This document shows, one piece after another, positions 18,738 to 28,541 of a stretch of 64,000 nucleotides of DNA (position 1 is the first letter of the stretch; each line of letters opens with the position of its first letter). The DNA comes from Rhodothalassium salexigens DSM 2132. Lineage in GTDB: Bacteria > Pseudomonadota > Alphaproteobacteria > Sphingomonadales > Rhodothalassiaceae. The position numbers and the translations under genes were made by a program. Under the pieces are notes generated by a model. It was not told the origin of the DNA, ran no database searches, and was given only the letters and a program-made list of their open reading frames with translations. Where the stretch lies: NCBI RefSeq assembly GCF_004341375.1, contig NZ_SLXO01000001.1, forward strand, positions 186,001 through 250,000. Direction: 5' to 3'.

Positions 18738-19388
18738 ATGCTGCAACAACCGAGTAACCGCTGGCTTTTGGAGCACTGGCTATCGCTACGCCCCGATGGC
18801 GCCCTGGTGCCGCCCAAATCCGCGTTCCGCCCCGAAGCGTTCGTCGAGCGGCGGTTGCTGCCCTATATCTCGGTGATCGAACTGGTCGACGACAGCTTGG
18901 CGATCGTCCGTCTTGCCGGGACCGCGCTGCGCGAACGCTATGGGTGGGAAACCACTGGACGCAACTTCTATGAACTCTACGACCCGCAGGTGCGGGCCCG
19001 GACCGCGGCGGTGCTGCGCCAGGTATTCGATTTTCCTTACGTCCAGGTGACCGAGATGAACCAACACCGATCCGACGCACCGGACTTGGTTACCCGGGTC
19101 GAAACCCTGACCTGTCCGATGCGCAATGACAGCAACGGCCGGCCGATCCTGCTCAGTTGCGAAACCGCACTCTATGACGACCCGTGGCTCGACGTGCGCG
19201 CGTCCGAGGTCAAGGTGGATCGTCTGGAGGTGTTGTCGCGTCGGTTCGTCGATGTGGGCGCCGGCGTGCCCGAAGCCGCACCGCCGCCGCGCCCAAACCG
19301 CGGGCCGACCCCAAAGGCGCCCCCCGAAGCGTCGCCCGAGGCGATTCCCGATGGGCCGATGCACCGACGGAGCCAGCAAGCCGATTGA
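18738..19388 (+). CDS. PAS_5-family (DUF1457-like) PAS protein with Pro-rich tail
   Basis: 216 residues. A PAS_5-like domain covers about 10-170: NRWLLEHWLSLRPDG, LLPYISVIELVDDSLAIVRL, GTALRERYGWETTGRNFYEL and a later PILLSCETALYDD strand. The last 40 residues are Pro/Ala-rich and probably disordered. No output domain. The start is uncertain: ATG 18738 lacks a ribosome-binding site, and the frame is open to TTG 18690, with AAGGA between them. The 289-bp spacer from thiC contains the thiC terminator and an AT-richer promoter-like stretch near 18663-18720. It is the second protein of this family within 3.5 kb. Confidence 0.7.
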   Translation: MLQQPSNRWLLEHWLSLRPDGALVPPKSAFRPEAFVERRLLPYISVIELVDDSLAIVRLAGTALRERYGWETTGRNFYELYDPQVRARTAAVLRQVFDFPYVQVTEMNQHRSDAPDLVTRVETLTCPMRNDSNGRPILLSCETALYDDPWLDVRASEVKVDRLEVLSRRFVDVGAGVPEAAPPPRPNRGPTPKAPPEASPEAIPDGPMHRRSQQAD

Positions 19389-19416
19389 CCACGCCGGGCG
19401 TTTTGCCGGGCGGGCG

Positions 19417-20997
19417 CTAGGCCTGTTGCGCTGAAACGATCATTTCTGGCGTTAGATCAAGGGCCTCGGCCAGCCGCTTCAAGCGTCGCTCGACCATATC
19501 GCCGCTCAACGCCGCGATCGCCGGGTCGAGGCGCAACGTCAATGTCTGAGCCGACCGCTTGAGGCCGCTCTGGCGCAAGACCGGCTCGGTACCGCCGGAT
19601 AGCCGCTGCGCCAGCCGCAGGGCGAGACCGAGCAAGCGCGCATAGCTCACATCGTCGTCGCTCAGCAAACGCCGGCAGGTGCGCGCCAGTCCGGTCTCGG
19701 CCGAGCCGCCATAATTGAGCAGCAGCGCCATGGCGATCAGAGCCCGGCCGCGATGGTCGATGCCCACGAAGCGGCCATAGAGCACTTCCATCACCGCGCG
19801 CTCGGCACGAAAGTCGGGGTGGCCGCGCCACGAGATGTCGGCCAGCAAGCAGGCGGCGAAGCGCAGGCGTCGGTGTTCGTCGTCCTCGACCACCGCGCCG
19901 GCGGCGAACACCGGGTCAAGCCAAGTCATCAGCGTCTCGGCATGGAGCGGGAAACGGCTGACCGTTTCGGCCCATTTGCGGCATTCGGACAGAAACGGGT
20001 CTTCGGCCTGAAGGGCCGGCGGCAGACGATCGAACACCAGACCCTCGCGCAGCCCGAACGACGACGTGACCAGGCGATCGGGTTTCATGCGGTCCAACGC
20101 CTTGGCCAGGATCAGCGCGGCGGTGGGCAACACGTCCAGCCGCCGTTGCGAGATCGCCTCGGTCCCGCGCAACCCCTCAGGATGCTGGCGCGACAGGAGG
20201 TGGGCGAAGTCGCGCGCGGTGCGGCCGGGCAGGGTGTAGCCGTGCAGGATTCCCAGCGGCCAGCGGTTCTGCGCCATATGCAGCCGCGCGATCGCCCGCC
20301 AGGCCCCGCCGACGATGTAGAAGTCGCCGGCCTGGCGCGCCGACAGCCATGACACGCCGTCAAGCGCCTCATCGATCAGCCGTGCCTGAGCCGCCATGTC
20401 GTCGCCCACATCGCCGATCAGGCGGACCGGGCCAATGGGCAGGGTGACCCGGTCGGTCAGCCCATCCGCGCCCGCGACGCGCATCAATTCCAGGCTGCCG
20501 CCGCCCAGGTCGCCGACGATGCCCGTCGCTTCGGGCGTCCCGGCGATGACGCCCAGGGCGGCCAGACGTGCCTCCTCTTCGCCCGGGATCACGTCGAGGG
20601 CGATCTCGGTCTCGGCCCGCACGCGCTCGATGAACGCCGCGCCGTTGCTGGCCTCGCGCACCGCGGCGGTTGCCACCGCGACCACCGCTTCCACCTGCAT
20701 CGGCCCGAGCAAACCAGCAAACCGGCGCAGGGCGGCGACGGCGGCGGCCATGGCGTCTTCGTCCATGGCGCCGGTTTTCCCGACCGCCCGGCCGAGCCCG
20801 CACATGGCCTTTTCGTTGAACATCTGCATGGGGTGGCGGCGCAGCGCGTCGAACACCACCATGCGCACCGAATTGGAGCCGACGTCGAACACCGCGATGC
20901 GCCCGGGCACCGGGGCCGCGTCGCCGCGTCCCCGCGCGGCCCCCGGAACCGGTTGGGTGGCCACGCCATCGGCGGCGTTGCGCAGCGTATCGAGCAT
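19417..20997 (-). CDS. ppx: Exopolyphosphatase (Ppx/GppA family)
   Basis: Releases phosphate from polyphosphate chain ends, or (GppA activity) hydrolyses pppGpp. 526 residues with the ASKHA-fold phosphate loops: AVFDVGSNSVRMVVFD near residue 33-48, AVATAAVREASNG, IPGEEEARLA, and GIVGDLGGGSLEL. The C-terminal HD-like region (about 330-526) matches longer Ppx proteins. The start ATG overlaps the ppk stop as TGATG, implying translational coupling, so synthesis and breakdown of polyphosphate share one mRNA. Confidence 0.9.
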   Translation of the reverse strand: MLDTLRNAADGVATQPVPGAARGRGDAAPVPGRIAVFDVGSNSVRMVVFDALRRHPMQMFNEKAMCGLGRAVGKTGAMDEDAMAAAVAALRRFAGLLGPMQVEAVVAVATAAVREASNGAAFIERVRAETEIALDVIPGEEEARLAALGVIAGTPEATGIVGDLGGGSLELMRVAGADGLTDRVTLPIGPVRLIGDVGDDMAAQARLIDEALDGVSWLSARQAGDFYIVGGAWRAIARLHMAQNRWPLGILHGYTLPGRTARDFAHLLSRQHPEGLRGTEAISQRRLDVLPTAALILAKALDRMKPDRLVTSSFGLREGLVFDRLPPALQAEDPFLSECRKWAETVSRFPLHAETLMTWLDPVFAAGAVVEDDEHRRLRFAACLLADISWRGHPDFRAERAVMEVLYGRFVGIDHRGRALIAMALLLNYGGSAETGLARTCRRLLSDDDVSYARLLGLALRLAQRLSGGTEPVLRQSGLKRSAQTLTLRLDPAIAALSGDMVERRLKRLAEALDLTPEMIVSAQQA

Positions 20998-23246
20998 CAG
21001 CCGCGCCGCTCCCGATGGGCCGCAGCGCCGCGCAGCATGACCTCGGCCGGGCGCTCTTGTTCGAGGGCCGAGCCGCGCCCCGACAGGGACGGATTGGTCA
21101 TGAAGAACTCGTGCGCCGAAAAACCGTCGCCCGAGGGTTCGCAGCGCTCATAGACGCCATCGGCGGTCAACAGCCAGCTTTGCCGGTCGTCCTTGAGGTT
21201 GGCGGCCATGACCTGGCCGACGATCTGTTCGTGGACGGTGGGGTTCTCGATCGGCACCAGCGATTCGACCCGGCGGTCGAAATTGCGCGGCATGAAGTCT
21301 GCCGACGAGATATAGCAGCGCGCATTGGGTCCGGGCAGCGGCTCGCCATTGGCGAACACGGCGATGCGCGAATGCTCCAAAAACCGGCCGACGATGGATT
21401 TCACGCGAATACGCTCCGACAACCCGTCGATGCCCGGTTTCAAGCAGCAAATGCCGCGCACCACAAGATCGATTTCGACCCCCCGGCACGATGCCTCGTA
21501 GAGTTTGTCGATGATCGTGCTGTCGACCAGCGCGTTCATCTTGGCCCAGACGGCGGCCGGCAACCCGGCTTCGGCATTGGCGATCTCGCGGTCGATCTCC
21601 TCGATCAACCGGTCGCGCAGACCGAAGGGCGACATGGCGATCTTTTCCAGCCCCTCGGGCTCGGCATAGCCGGTCAGATAGTTGAACATCCGGGCGGCGT
21701 CGCGCGCCCACGCGCCGGCGGCGGTAAAGAAGCTCAGATCGGTATAGATGCGCGCGGTGACCGGGTGATAATTGCCGGTGCCATAGTGCACATAGCTGTT
21801 GAGCGTGCCGCCCTCGCGCCGCACCACCAGCGACACCTTGGCATGGGTCTTCAGATCGAAGAAGCCATAGACCACCTGGACGCCCGAGCGTTCCATCTCG
21901 CGCGCCCATTTCATGTTCTGTTCTTCGTCGAAGCGCGCCTTGAGCTCGACCAGGGCGGTCACCGACTTGCCGGCCTCGGCCGCCTCGCACAACGCTTCGA
22001 TGATGCGCGACTGGCTGCCGGCGCGGTACAGCGTCTGCTTGATCGCCACCACCGCCGGGTCGCGGGCCGCCTGGACCAGGAATTCGTGCACCACGTCGAA
22101 CGATTCATAGGGGTGGTGGACGACGAAATCCTTGGCCCGGATGGCGCGGAAGATGTCGCCGCCCTGTTCCTTGACCCGCTCGGGAAAGCGCGGGTTGTAG
22201 GGCGTGAAGCGCAGGTCGGGCCGGTCGTCGACCACCAGTTGGTCCAACTCCTTGACGCCGAGGATGCCGTCGATGCGCACCACCTCGTCATGGGCCACGT
22301 CCAGATTGCGGGTCACCATGCGGCTCAGATCGTCGGGCATGTCGGCCGATATCTTCAGGCGGATCACCCGGCCGCGCTTGCGCCGCTTGAGCGCCGACTC
22401 GAAGACCCGCATCAGGTCCTCGGCCTCCTCCTCGATCTCGATATCGCTGTCGCGAATAACCCGGAACACGCCGGCGCCCTGGACCTCATAGCCGGGGAAC
22501 AATTGTTCGACGAACAGGCGGATGATCTGTTCCAGGCTGATGAACCGGCCGTGGCCGCCGGGCAGGCGCACAAAGCGCGGCAATTGCTCGGGGATGCGCA
22601 CCAGCGCCTGGATTTCCGCCTCGTCGCTGTCGCGGCGCAGCGACAGGGCGAACGAAAAGCCCAGATTGGGGATGAACGGAAACGGGTGCGCCGGATCGAT
22701 CGCCAGCGGCGTCAGCACCGGCAGGATCTCGGTCAGGAAATGCTCTTCGAGCCAGGCGTGTTCGGCGGCGGTCAATTCCTCGGTGGTGACCAGGCTCAGC
22801 CCGGCCTTGCGCAATTCGGCGCGCAATTCGCGCCAGATCGACTGCTGACCGTCGATCAATTCGCCGGCGAAAGCGTCGATCTTGGCCAGTTGCTGCGCCG
22901 GCGTCAGACCGTCCGCCGACACCACGTCGATCTGGCCGTCCACCAGCCCTTTCAGCCCGGCCACCCGGACCATGTAGAACTCGTCCAGATTGGAGCCCGA
23001 AATGGCCAGGAAGCGCAGCCGCTCCAGCAGCGGATGGGTGGGATTGCGCGCTTCATCCAGCACCCGCATGTTGAACTGCAGCCAGCTCAGTTCCCGATTG
23101 CTGTATTTTTCGCGATCGGTCATGGCGGCCAACCGGGCGCGGATATCGGCGCCCGGGTCGGCCACGCGATCGCGCTCGGGGTCAGACTCGGGCGCACCGG
23201 GCTTGCCGGCAGCGGGAAGCGGGGGCGTGGGGCGGTCGTCGGCCAT
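20997..23246 (-). CDS. ppk: Polyphosphate kinase 1
   Basis: Reversibly transfers the ATP gamma-phosphate to polyphosphate. 749 residues from ATG 23246 ([10 protein letters not shown]). N-domain starts at [19 protein letters not shown]; the catalytic core has [18 protein letters not shown] preceded by the phosphorylated-His region YVHYGTGNY, and [12 protein letters not shown]-like [19 protein letters not shown] lies about 13 nt before this ATG. An alternative GTG at 23339, overlapping the end of hdaA, keeps an open frame that would add 31 residues including hexapeptide repeats. Fourth gene of the DUF2066-perM-hdaA-ppk-ppx run. Confidence 0.93.
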   Translation of the reverse strand: MADDRPTPPLPAAGKPGAPESDPERDRVADPGADIRARLAAMTDREKYSNRELSWLQFNMRVLDEARNPTHPLLERLRFLAISGSNLDEFYMVRVAGLKGLVDGQIDVVSADGLTPAQQLAKIDAFAGELIDGQQSIWRELRAELRKAGLSLVTTEELTAAEHAWLEEHFLTEILPVLTPLAIDPAHPFPFIPNLGFSFALSLRRDSDEAEIQALVRIPEQLPRFVRLPGGHGRFISLEQIIRLFVEQLFPGYEVQGAGVFRVIRDSDIEIEEEAEDLMRVFESALKRRKRGRVIRLKISADMPDDLSRMVTRNLDVAHDEVVRIDGILGVKELDQLVVDDRPDLRFTPYNPRFPERVKEQGGDIFRAIRAKDFVVHHPYESFDVVHEFLVQAARDPAVVAIKQTLYRAGSQSRIIEALCEAAEAGKSVTALVELKARFDEEQNMKWAREMERSGVQVVYGFFDLKTHAKVSLVVRREGGTLNSYVHYGTGNYHPVTARIYTDLSFFTAAGAWARDAARMFNYLTGYAEPEGLEKIAMSPFGLRDRLIEEIDREIANAEAGLPAAVWAKMNALVDSTIIDKLYEASCRGVEIDLVVRGICCLKPGIDGLSERIRVKSIVGRFLEHSRIAVFANGEPLPGPNARCYISSADFMPRNFDRRVESLVPIENPTVHEQIVGQVMAANLKDDRQSWLLTADGVYERCEPSGDGFSAHEFFMTNPSLSGRGSALEQERPAEVMLRGAAAHRERRG

Positions 23247-23261
23247 GGTTTTCGTCGTTCT

Positions 23262-23315
23262 CCGTTTCTCGCTCGGGCTCCGTTTCTCGCTCGGGCTGGG
23301 TTTCTCGCTCGGGTC
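23262..23315 (-). repeat. Three 18-bp tandem repeats in front of ppk
   Basis: Copies at 23262-23279, 23280-23297 and 23298-23315; the first two are identical on the plus strand (CCGTTTCTCGCTCGGGCT), the third differs at three or four positions. The unit is six codons and is open in the ppk frame, reading [12 protein letters not shown] on the minus strand. It is either an untranslated spacer repeat or part of an N-terminal PPK extension. Confidence 0.75.
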
Positions 23316-23325
23316 CGCGCGGCGA

Positions 23326-24000
23326 TCAGCCGGCGTCACGGACCTGGCCCAGAATCCGGGTTGCCAGGGGCCGGGTGATCGACCGGCCCTCGCGCAGCGA
23401 CGCCTCGTCGAGGGCGGCGACCAGGCGCCGGGCGGCATCGAACGAGCGGTCCATATGGGTCACCAGATAACTGATCACCGGCGGCGCCACCCGCAACTGC
23501 CGGTCGGCGAATTGTTTGACCAACACGGCGGCCAACAGCCGGTCATCGGGCATGCCCATATCGGCCACCGGCACGGTAGCCAGGCGCGAGCGCAGGTCGG
23601 GCAGGGCCACGGGCCAGCGCGCCGGCGCCTCGCGCCCGGTCAGCATCAGATGACCGCGCTGTTCGCGCACCACATTATACAGATGAAACAGCGCCGTTTC
23701 ATCCACCCCGCGATCGGCATCCTCGACCAGCACGGCGGGCGGTTCGTCGCCGAATTCGAAATCCACATAGAGATCGAGCGGGTCGAGCGTGCGCGCGCCG
23801 GCCCGCTGCGCCCAGACCTGAGCCAGATGGCTTTTGCCGCTGCCCGGCGGGCCGACCAGGGCCAGCGCCGGGCCCGGCCAGTCGGGCCAGGCGTCGACCA
23901 AGGCCACCGCCGCCTCGTTGGGTGGGGCGACCAGGAAGTCGGCCTGGCCCAGCGCCGGGCGGTGGGGCAGGGGAAAGGTCAGTTGCTCGGCTGTGGTCAT
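23326..24000 (-). CDS. hdaA: DnaA-homologue, regulatory inactivation of DnaA (HdaA)
   Basis: 224-residue AAA+ protein without the DnaA DNA-binding domain, the expected form of Hda/HdaA, which stimulates ATP hydrolysis on DnaA together with the sliding clamp. It starts [22 protein letters not shown] is the clamp-binding motif typical of Hda N-termini. Walker A is [14 protein letters not shown] (about 47-60), Walker [10 protein letters not shown] (about 89-97), sensor region [15 protein letters not shown]. The start ATG overlaps the stop of the upstream permease gene (ATGA). Confidence 0.88.
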   Translation of the reverse strand: MTTAEQLTFPLPHRPALGQADFLVAPPNEAAVALVDAWPDWPGPALALVGPPGSGKSHLAQVWAQRAGARTLDPLDLYVDFEFGDEPPAVLVEDADRGVDETALFHLYNVVREQRGHLMLTGREAPARWPVALPDLRSRLATVPVADMGMPDDRLLAAVLVKQFADRQLRVAPPVISYLVTHMDRSFDAARRLVAALDEASLREGRSITRPLATRILGQVRDAG

Positions 24001-25247
24001 GGCTTCGCCCTCCACGCGCCGTCGGTGTCGCGCGCGCCGGCGGTACCAGGCTCGTCGGGCGCGGGGTCGGTCTGTGACGGGTCGCTTTGGGCCGCCGCCG
24101 GCGCGGCCGCCGTCGGGCCCGCGCTCGGCCGGTCGGATCGGCGCCCGGTGGCCGGCCCGGCCGCTTCGGCCTCCTGCAAGTCGGTGAACTGGTCGACGGT
24201 GAAGCGCACCAGCACGCCGATCACCGCGGCGGCCGGCACCGCGGCCAGGACGCCCACGAACCCGGCCACCTCGCCGCCCGCGAACACCGCGAACAGCACC
24301 CATACCGGGTGCAGGCCGACCCGGTCGCCCATGATCCGCGGCGTCAGGAAGGTGCTGTCGGCCACCTGCACCACCACATAGACCAGAAACACCAGAAACA
24401 GCGCCAGCGGGTCGGCGCCGTACTGACCCAGCGCCACCAGCATGGCGATGCCGGCCGCCGCCACCATGCCGACGAACGGCACCAGCGCCAGAATGCCGGC
24501 CAGCAGCCCCAGAACCAGGGCATAGTTCAGCCCCACCAGCGACCAGCCCGCAGCATAGAGCACCGCCATGGCGGTCGACACCGTGATCTGGCCGCGCACG
24601 AACCCGGACAGCGCCCAATCGATCTCGCGCCACTGGTCCTCCACCGTGGCCCGGTAGCGGATCGGCACCAGCCGGTCCAACTGGCGGCCGATGCGGTCAT
24701 AGTCGCGCAACATGTAGAACGCCACCACCGGCGAGATCAGCAGCAACGAGGCGAGCGAGAACAGCGCCACGCCCTGGGTCACCAGGCTGCCGGCGATCTG
24801 GGTCGCCTGGTTCAAGCCGCGCTCCACCAGGGTTGACACGAACCCCTGGGTGCCGGCTTCGAGGTCGATGTCGAGCCGCATCGACAGGTCGGCGAGCGCG
24901 TCGTCGAGCATCGGCCGCAGCTTGGACAGCGCTTGGGGCAGTTCGCTCACCAAGCCGATCAGCTGCGACTGTAACAGCGGCCACAGCGCCACCAACAGCC
25001 CCAGACCGCCGAGGAAAAACACCGCGATGATCGCGAACGCGGCCACGCCCCGGTGGATGCCCGCCGCTTCCAAACGGTCGGCCAGCGGGTCGAGCATATA
25101 GCCCACGGCGAGCCCGAAGATAAACGGCAGCAGGATGCCGCTGGTCAGATAGACCATCGCCAGGAAGGCCGCCAGCAGCCCCCAGGGCGCCCACCGGAAC
25201 AACCGGTCGGTGCGCAGGGTTTGGTCGCCGGTGGGGGTGTCGCTCAT
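23997..25247 (-). CDS. AI-2E/PerM family membrane protein
   Basis: 416 residues, polytopic, with the family pattern of about eight membrane segments: GLLAAFLAMVYLTSGILLPF, VAAFAIIAVFFLGGLGLLVA, later VLGLLAGILALVPFVGMVAA and AGVLAAVPAAAVIGVLVRF-like segments. The amphipathic central part (RYRATVEDQWREIDWALSGFVRGQ) and the P-F-V-G motif are typical of UPF0118/AI-2E. Substrate is not known for this subgroup. The C-terminal 60 residues are Ala/Pro/Asp-rich and probably disordered. Overlaps both neighbours by 4 nt. Confidence 0.88.
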   Translation of the reverse strand: MSDTPTGDQTLRTDRLFRWAPWGLLAAFLAMVYLTSGILLPFIFGLAVGYMLDPLADRLEAAGIHRGVAAFAIIAVFFLGGLGLLVALWPLLQSQLIGLVSELPQALSKLRPMLDDALADLSMRLDIDLEAGTQGFVSTLVERGLNQATQIAGSLVTQGVALFSLASLLLISPVVAFYMLRDYDRIGRQLDRLVPIRYRATVEDQWREIDWALSGFVRGQITVSTAMAVLYAAGWSLVGLNYALVLGLLAGILALVPFVGMVAAAGIAMLVALGQYGADPLALFLVFLVYVVVQVADSTFLTPRIMGDRVGLHPVWVLFAVFAGGEVAGFVGVLAAVPAAAVIGVLVRFTVDQFTDLQEAEAAGPATGRRSDRPSAGPTAAAPAAAQSDPSQTDPAPDEPGTAGARDTDGAWRAKP

Positions 25248-26434
25248 GGCCGCGTCTCCGCGGCCTCGGTGGCGCCGGCCAGGGCGATCGCATAGCCGCG
25301 CGGCCCGGACACCAGGCGCAGGCCCGAGTCGGCGGCGGCGCTGCGCAGCTTGGCCTCGCTGCCCACGAAGCGGATCGTGAACAGCGACACCGGCACGCCC
25401 ACGCGCACCACCTCGACCCGTTCAACGAGCGGCGTCTCGACCAGGCGGCGGCGGATTTCCTGCCATTCGGCGAGCGACTTGGCCGGCACCGACACGTCCA
25501 TCTCGAAGGCTTGCTGGGCGCTGGCCCGGGTCTGACGCGCCCAGTGCGCGTCGATCCGGTCATAAACCCGCTGTGCAGCGCGGCCGAGCAGTTCCGCTTC
25601 GGTCTCGTCGGGGGTGGCGACCACGCGGCCATGTCCGGCAGCGCCGCGCGGCCAGGTGCTGAACTCATAGTCCACAACCCGCCGGTCGAGGCGATAGTCG
25701 CGGCCCAACCGCGCGCGCGCCAGCACCACATGCTCGACGCCATAGCGCTGCGCCAGATCGTCGAGCGCGCCGCCGTCGACCGCGTCGGCGCGGGCGGCCG
25801 GCAGGCGCCGACGGTCACCGGCGTCGCCGCGCGCGAAGCGATAGGGCACCAACCGGTTGCGCGCCAGATCGGACGCCAGTGCCGCGGCCCACGGATTGCC
25901 GTCGCGCCACAACTCCACCGCCCCGGCGCGTTCCAGCAAGGGCAGCACCAAGCGCGGTTTGGCCTCGGCCTGGGTATAGGCGACGCCGGCCCGATCCAGC
26001 CGCTCAGTCACCGCCTCGGGCGAGAACGACACCGCCACCGTGGCGATATAGCGGGTGGTGGAAAAGCGTTCCTCGACCACCGAGACCGACGAAACCAGCC
26101 CGCGCAGCGCATCGTCGTCGGGCGCCGGCACCCGGCCTTCGTCGCCGGCGGCCACCAACCGGTCGACCAGTTGGCGGAACGCGGCGCGCCGGGCCTGGAC
26201 GAACGCTTGTTCGCGGGCGCGCTCGGCGGTGCGCGCGGTGACATCCAGATCGATCCCGGAGACGGTGAAAAGCCCGCTGCCTGCGCGCTCTGCGTGGGCC
26301 GCGGGGGCGATGCCAAAACCGGCCGCCAAGCTCGCCATCGCCAATGCCGCCAGCGCAACCGCCGGGGCGCCAGGAACCAGCGTGCGCCATGACCAGATCA
26401 TCGGTTGCATCGCCGTCATCCTTGCCTTCGCCAT
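25244..26434 (-). CDS. Secreted DUF2066 domain protein
   Basis: 396 residues with a signal peptide (about residues 12-47, ending APAAHAERAG), so periplasmic. The body follows DUF2066: SGIDLDVTARTAERAREQAF at the start, FRQLVDRLVAAGDE, a YIATVAVSFSPEAV beta segment, and RLVLPLLERAGAVELWRDGNPW. Function of the family is not established. ATG 26434 chosen (GGGGA upstream); the frame is open another 1.4 kb, but that is the antisense of purM. First gene of a five-gene overlapping run through hdaA to ppx. Confidence 0.82.
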   Translation of the reverse strand: MAKARMTAMQPMIWSWRTLVPGAPAVALAALAMASLAAGFGIAPAAHAERAGSGLFTVSGIDLDVTARTAERAREQAFVQARRAAFRQLVDRLVAAGDEGRVPAPDDDALRGLVSSVSVVEERFSTTRYIATVAVSFSPEAVTERLDRAGVAYTQAEAKPRLVLPLLERAGAVELWRDGNPWAAALASDLARNRLVPYRFARGDAGDRRRLPAARADAVDGGALDDLAQRYGVEHVVLARARLGRDYRLDRRVVDYEFSTWPRGAAGHGRVVATPDETEAELLGRAAQRVYDRIDAHWARQTRASAQQAFEMDVSVPAKSLAEWQEIRRRLVETPLVERVEVVRVGVPVSLFTIRFVGSEAKLRSAAADSGLRLVSGPRGYAIALAGATEAAETRP

Positions 26435-26507
26435 GCCATCCCCAAAAGAACAAAACCAGCACAATAAAACAAGCCCGCGCCGCCGCTCGCCGCCCCAGCA
26501 TCGCGCC

Positions 26508-26531
26508 ATGGCCCAGTCAATGGCCCAGTCA
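26508..26531. repeat. Perfect 12-bp tandem duplication in the purM/DUF2066 spacer
   Basis: ATGGCCCAGTCA occurs twice head to tail (26508-26519, 26520-26531) in the 216-bp divergent spacer. It may be a chance slippage product or a paired binding site. Confidence 0.5.
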
Positions 26532-26650
26532 AGCGGGCGACCGTGGCAGGGTCGTGACAACCAGCCACGATCGGCGGCCCGGCCTAAGCGCGTGGGGCCC
26601 GCCGCCTCGCGCTTGCGCCCAAGGCCCGGCGGCGGTAGAGACCGGGCATC

Positions 26651-27766
26651 ATGACCGATAGCCCCTCGTCTTCTTATACCTATGCGGGCGCCGGCGTCGA
26701 TATCGACGCCGGCGCCGCTCTCGTCGACCGCATCAAGGGTGCGGTCGCCGCCACCCGGCGCCCCGGCGCCGACGCCGATCTCGGCGGTTTTGGCGGTTTG
26801 TTCGACCTCAAGGCGGCGGGGTTCTCGGACCCGATCCTGGTCGCCGCCACCGACGGCGTGGGCACCAAGCTCGACATCGCCATCGCGCTCGACCGCCACG
26901 ACACCATCGGCCAGGACCTGGTCGCCATGTGCGTCAACGACCTGGCGGTGCAGGGCGCCCAGCCACTGTTTTTCCTCGATTATTTCGCCACCGGCAAGCT
27001 GTCTGTGGACGCGGCGGCGGATGTGGTCACCGGCATCGCGGCGGCCTGTCGGGCCACCGGGGCGGCGTTGATCGGCGGCGAGACCGCCGAAATGCCCGGC
27101 AGCTATGCGCCCGGCCGCTATGACCTGGCGGGATTCGCCGTCGGTGCTGCCGAGCGCGGCCGGTTGCTGCCGCTCGACACCATCGCCCCGGGCGACGAGC
27201 TGGTCGGGCTGGCGTCGTCGGGCGTCCACGCCAATGGCTATTCGCTGGTCCGCCGGCTGGTCGCCGACAGCGGTGTGGACTGGCACGCGCCGGCGCCGTT
27301 CGACGCCACGCGCAGCCTCGGCGAGGCCCTGCTGACCCCGACCCGGCTTTATGCCCTGAGTTGCCTGTCGGTGCACCGCAAGGGGCTGGTCAAGGCGCTT
27401 GCCCATATCACCGGCGGCGGCTTGATCGAGAATCTGCCGCGGGTGCTGCCCGCCGGGCTGACCGCCGCCATCGACGCCAGCGCCTGGACGCTGCCGCCGG
27501 TGTTCGCCTGGTTGCAGGAAACCGGCCGTATCGCGCCGCTGGAAATGGCCCGCACCTTCAATTGCGGGCTCGGCATGGTGGCCGTGGCGCCGGCCGGCCA
27601 GGGCGCCGCTTGCGCCGCCGCGTTCGAGGCCCAGGGCGAACAGGCATGGGTGATCGGCCGCGTCGAGGCGGCGCCGGACCCGGCCGCCAAGGCGCGCTGT
27701 ACCATAGCCCTGCCGGCCGGCCATTGGGGCCCGGGCGAGGCGGTCACCCTCGGCGCGGAGGGCTGA
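26651..27766 (+). CDS. purM: Phosphoribosylformylglycinamidine cyclo-ligase (AIR synthetase)
   Basis: Fifth step of purine synthesis: ATP-dependent ring closure of FGAM to AIR. 371 residues. Start of the domain is [35 protein letters not shown]-type loop ([17 protein letters not shown]), [20 protein letters not shown] and [15 protein letters not shown] are the family's ATP/substrate motifs. The gene is followed 7 bp later by purN, so the pair forms an operon. It is divergent from the DUF2066 gene, an arrangement I recall from other Rhodospirillales. Confidence 0.96.
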   Translation: MTDSPSSSYTYAGAGVDIDAGAALVDRIKGAVAATRRPGADADLGGFGGLFDLKAAGFSDPILVAATDGVGTKLDIAIALDRHDTIGQDLVAMCVNDLAVQGAQPLFFLDYFATGKLSVDAAADVVTGIAAACRATGAALIGGETAEMPGSYAPGRYDLAGFAVGAAERGRLLPLDTIAPGDELVGLASSGVHANGYSLVRRLVADSGVDWHAPAPFDATRSLGEALLTPTRLYALSCLSVHRKGLVKALAHITGGGLIENLPRVLPAGLTAAIDASAWTLPPVFAWLQETGRIAPLEMARTFNCGLGMVAVAPAGQGAACAAAFEAQGEQAWVIGRVEAAPDPAAKARCTIALPAGHWGPGEAVTLGAEG

Positions 27767-27773
27767 CCGGACC

Positions 27774-28427
27774 ATGGCGCATCTCTCTCTCGGCATTCTG
27801 ATCTCGGGACGCGGCAGCAACATGGCCGCCTTGATCGAGGCGTGCACCGACCCCGCCTATCCCGCCCAAGTGGCGGTGGTGATCGCCAATGTGGCCGACG
27901 CACCAGGGCTCGACAAGGCGCGCGCCGCCGGCATCGAGACGGTGGTCGTCGACCACAAGGCCTATGACAACCGCGACGCGTTCGAGGCCGCGCTCGACAG
28001 CGCGCTCAAGGCGGCCCGGGTGGACCTGGTCTGCCTGGCCGGCTTCATGCGGCTGTTGAACGCCGATTTCGTCAAGCGCTGGCGCGACCGCATCGTCAAT
28101 ATCCACCCCTCGCTGCTGCCCGCCTATAAGGGCCTCGATACCCACGCCCGGGTGCTGGAGGACGGCGTGCGGGTGACCGGCTGCACGGTGCACTTCGTGC
28201 GGCCCGAAATGGACCATGGGCCGATCGTCATCCAGGCGGCGGTACCGGTGCTGCCCGACGACACGGTCGGGCGGCTGGCTGCCCGGGTGCTCGAACAGGA
28301 ACACCGCATCTTCGTCGAAGCCGTGCGCCTGATCGCCAGCGGCCGGGTGCGCGTCTCGGGCGACAAGGTGCTGATCGAGGGCAGCGCGCCCGAGACCGCC
28401 GTCCTGGTCAACCCGCAGATCGTCTGA
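27774..28427 (+). CDS. purN: Phosphoribosylglycinamide formyltransferase
   Basis: Third step of purine synthesis: formyl transfer from 10-formyl-THF to GAR. 217 residues. GILISGRGSNMAAL binds the phosphoribosyl end. Catalytic Asn-His-Asp are in VNIHPSLLPAYKGLDTHARV and later DHGPIVIQAAV (Asp). LAGFMRLL also matches the family. Second gene of the purMN operon; the bidirectional terminator at 28478-28520 follows. Confidence 0.96.
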   Translation: MAHLSLGILISGRGSNMAALIEACTDPAYPAQVAVVIANVADAPGLDKARAAGIETVVVDHKAYDNRDAFEAALDSALKAARVDLVCLAGFMRLLNADFVKRWRDRIVNIHPSLLPAYKGLDTHARVLEDGVRVTGCTVHFVRPEMDHGPIVIQAAVPVLPDDTVGRLAARVLEQEHRIFVEAVRLIASGRVRVSGDKVLIEGSAPETAVLVNPQIV

Positions 28428-28477
28428 CGCCGGCGCGATGCCGCCGGGCGGCGCCTTCGGACCCCGGATGATGGACG

Positions 28478-28520
28478 AAAAAAAACGGCCGCCCGAGTTG
28501 GTCTCGGGTGGCCGCTTTTG
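28478..28520. terminator. Bidirectional terminator between purN and ndk
   Basis: Stem CGGCCGCCCGAG / CTCGGGTGGCCG (28486-28497 with 28503-28514, one G-U pair), loop TTGGT. It is flanked by an A8 run on the left (T-tract for the minus strand) and CTTTTG on the right, so it can end both convergent transcripts. Confidence 0.9.
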
Positions 28521-28541
28521 TCGGTCGATGACCGCTGTGGG

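Noticed and set aside
21015-23378. 787-codon plus-strand frame opposite ppk
   Set aside because: Shadow of a clear polyphosphate kinase gene.
23326-24633. 435-codon frame fusing HdaA to an N-terminal extension
   Set aside because: HdaA starts at 24000 with the clamp-binding motif; the extension is an out-of-frame reading of the AI-2E gene.
25244-27847. 867-codon frame extending the DUF2066 gene across purM
   Set aside because: The signal peptide starts at 26434; everything upstream is purM antisense and spacer.
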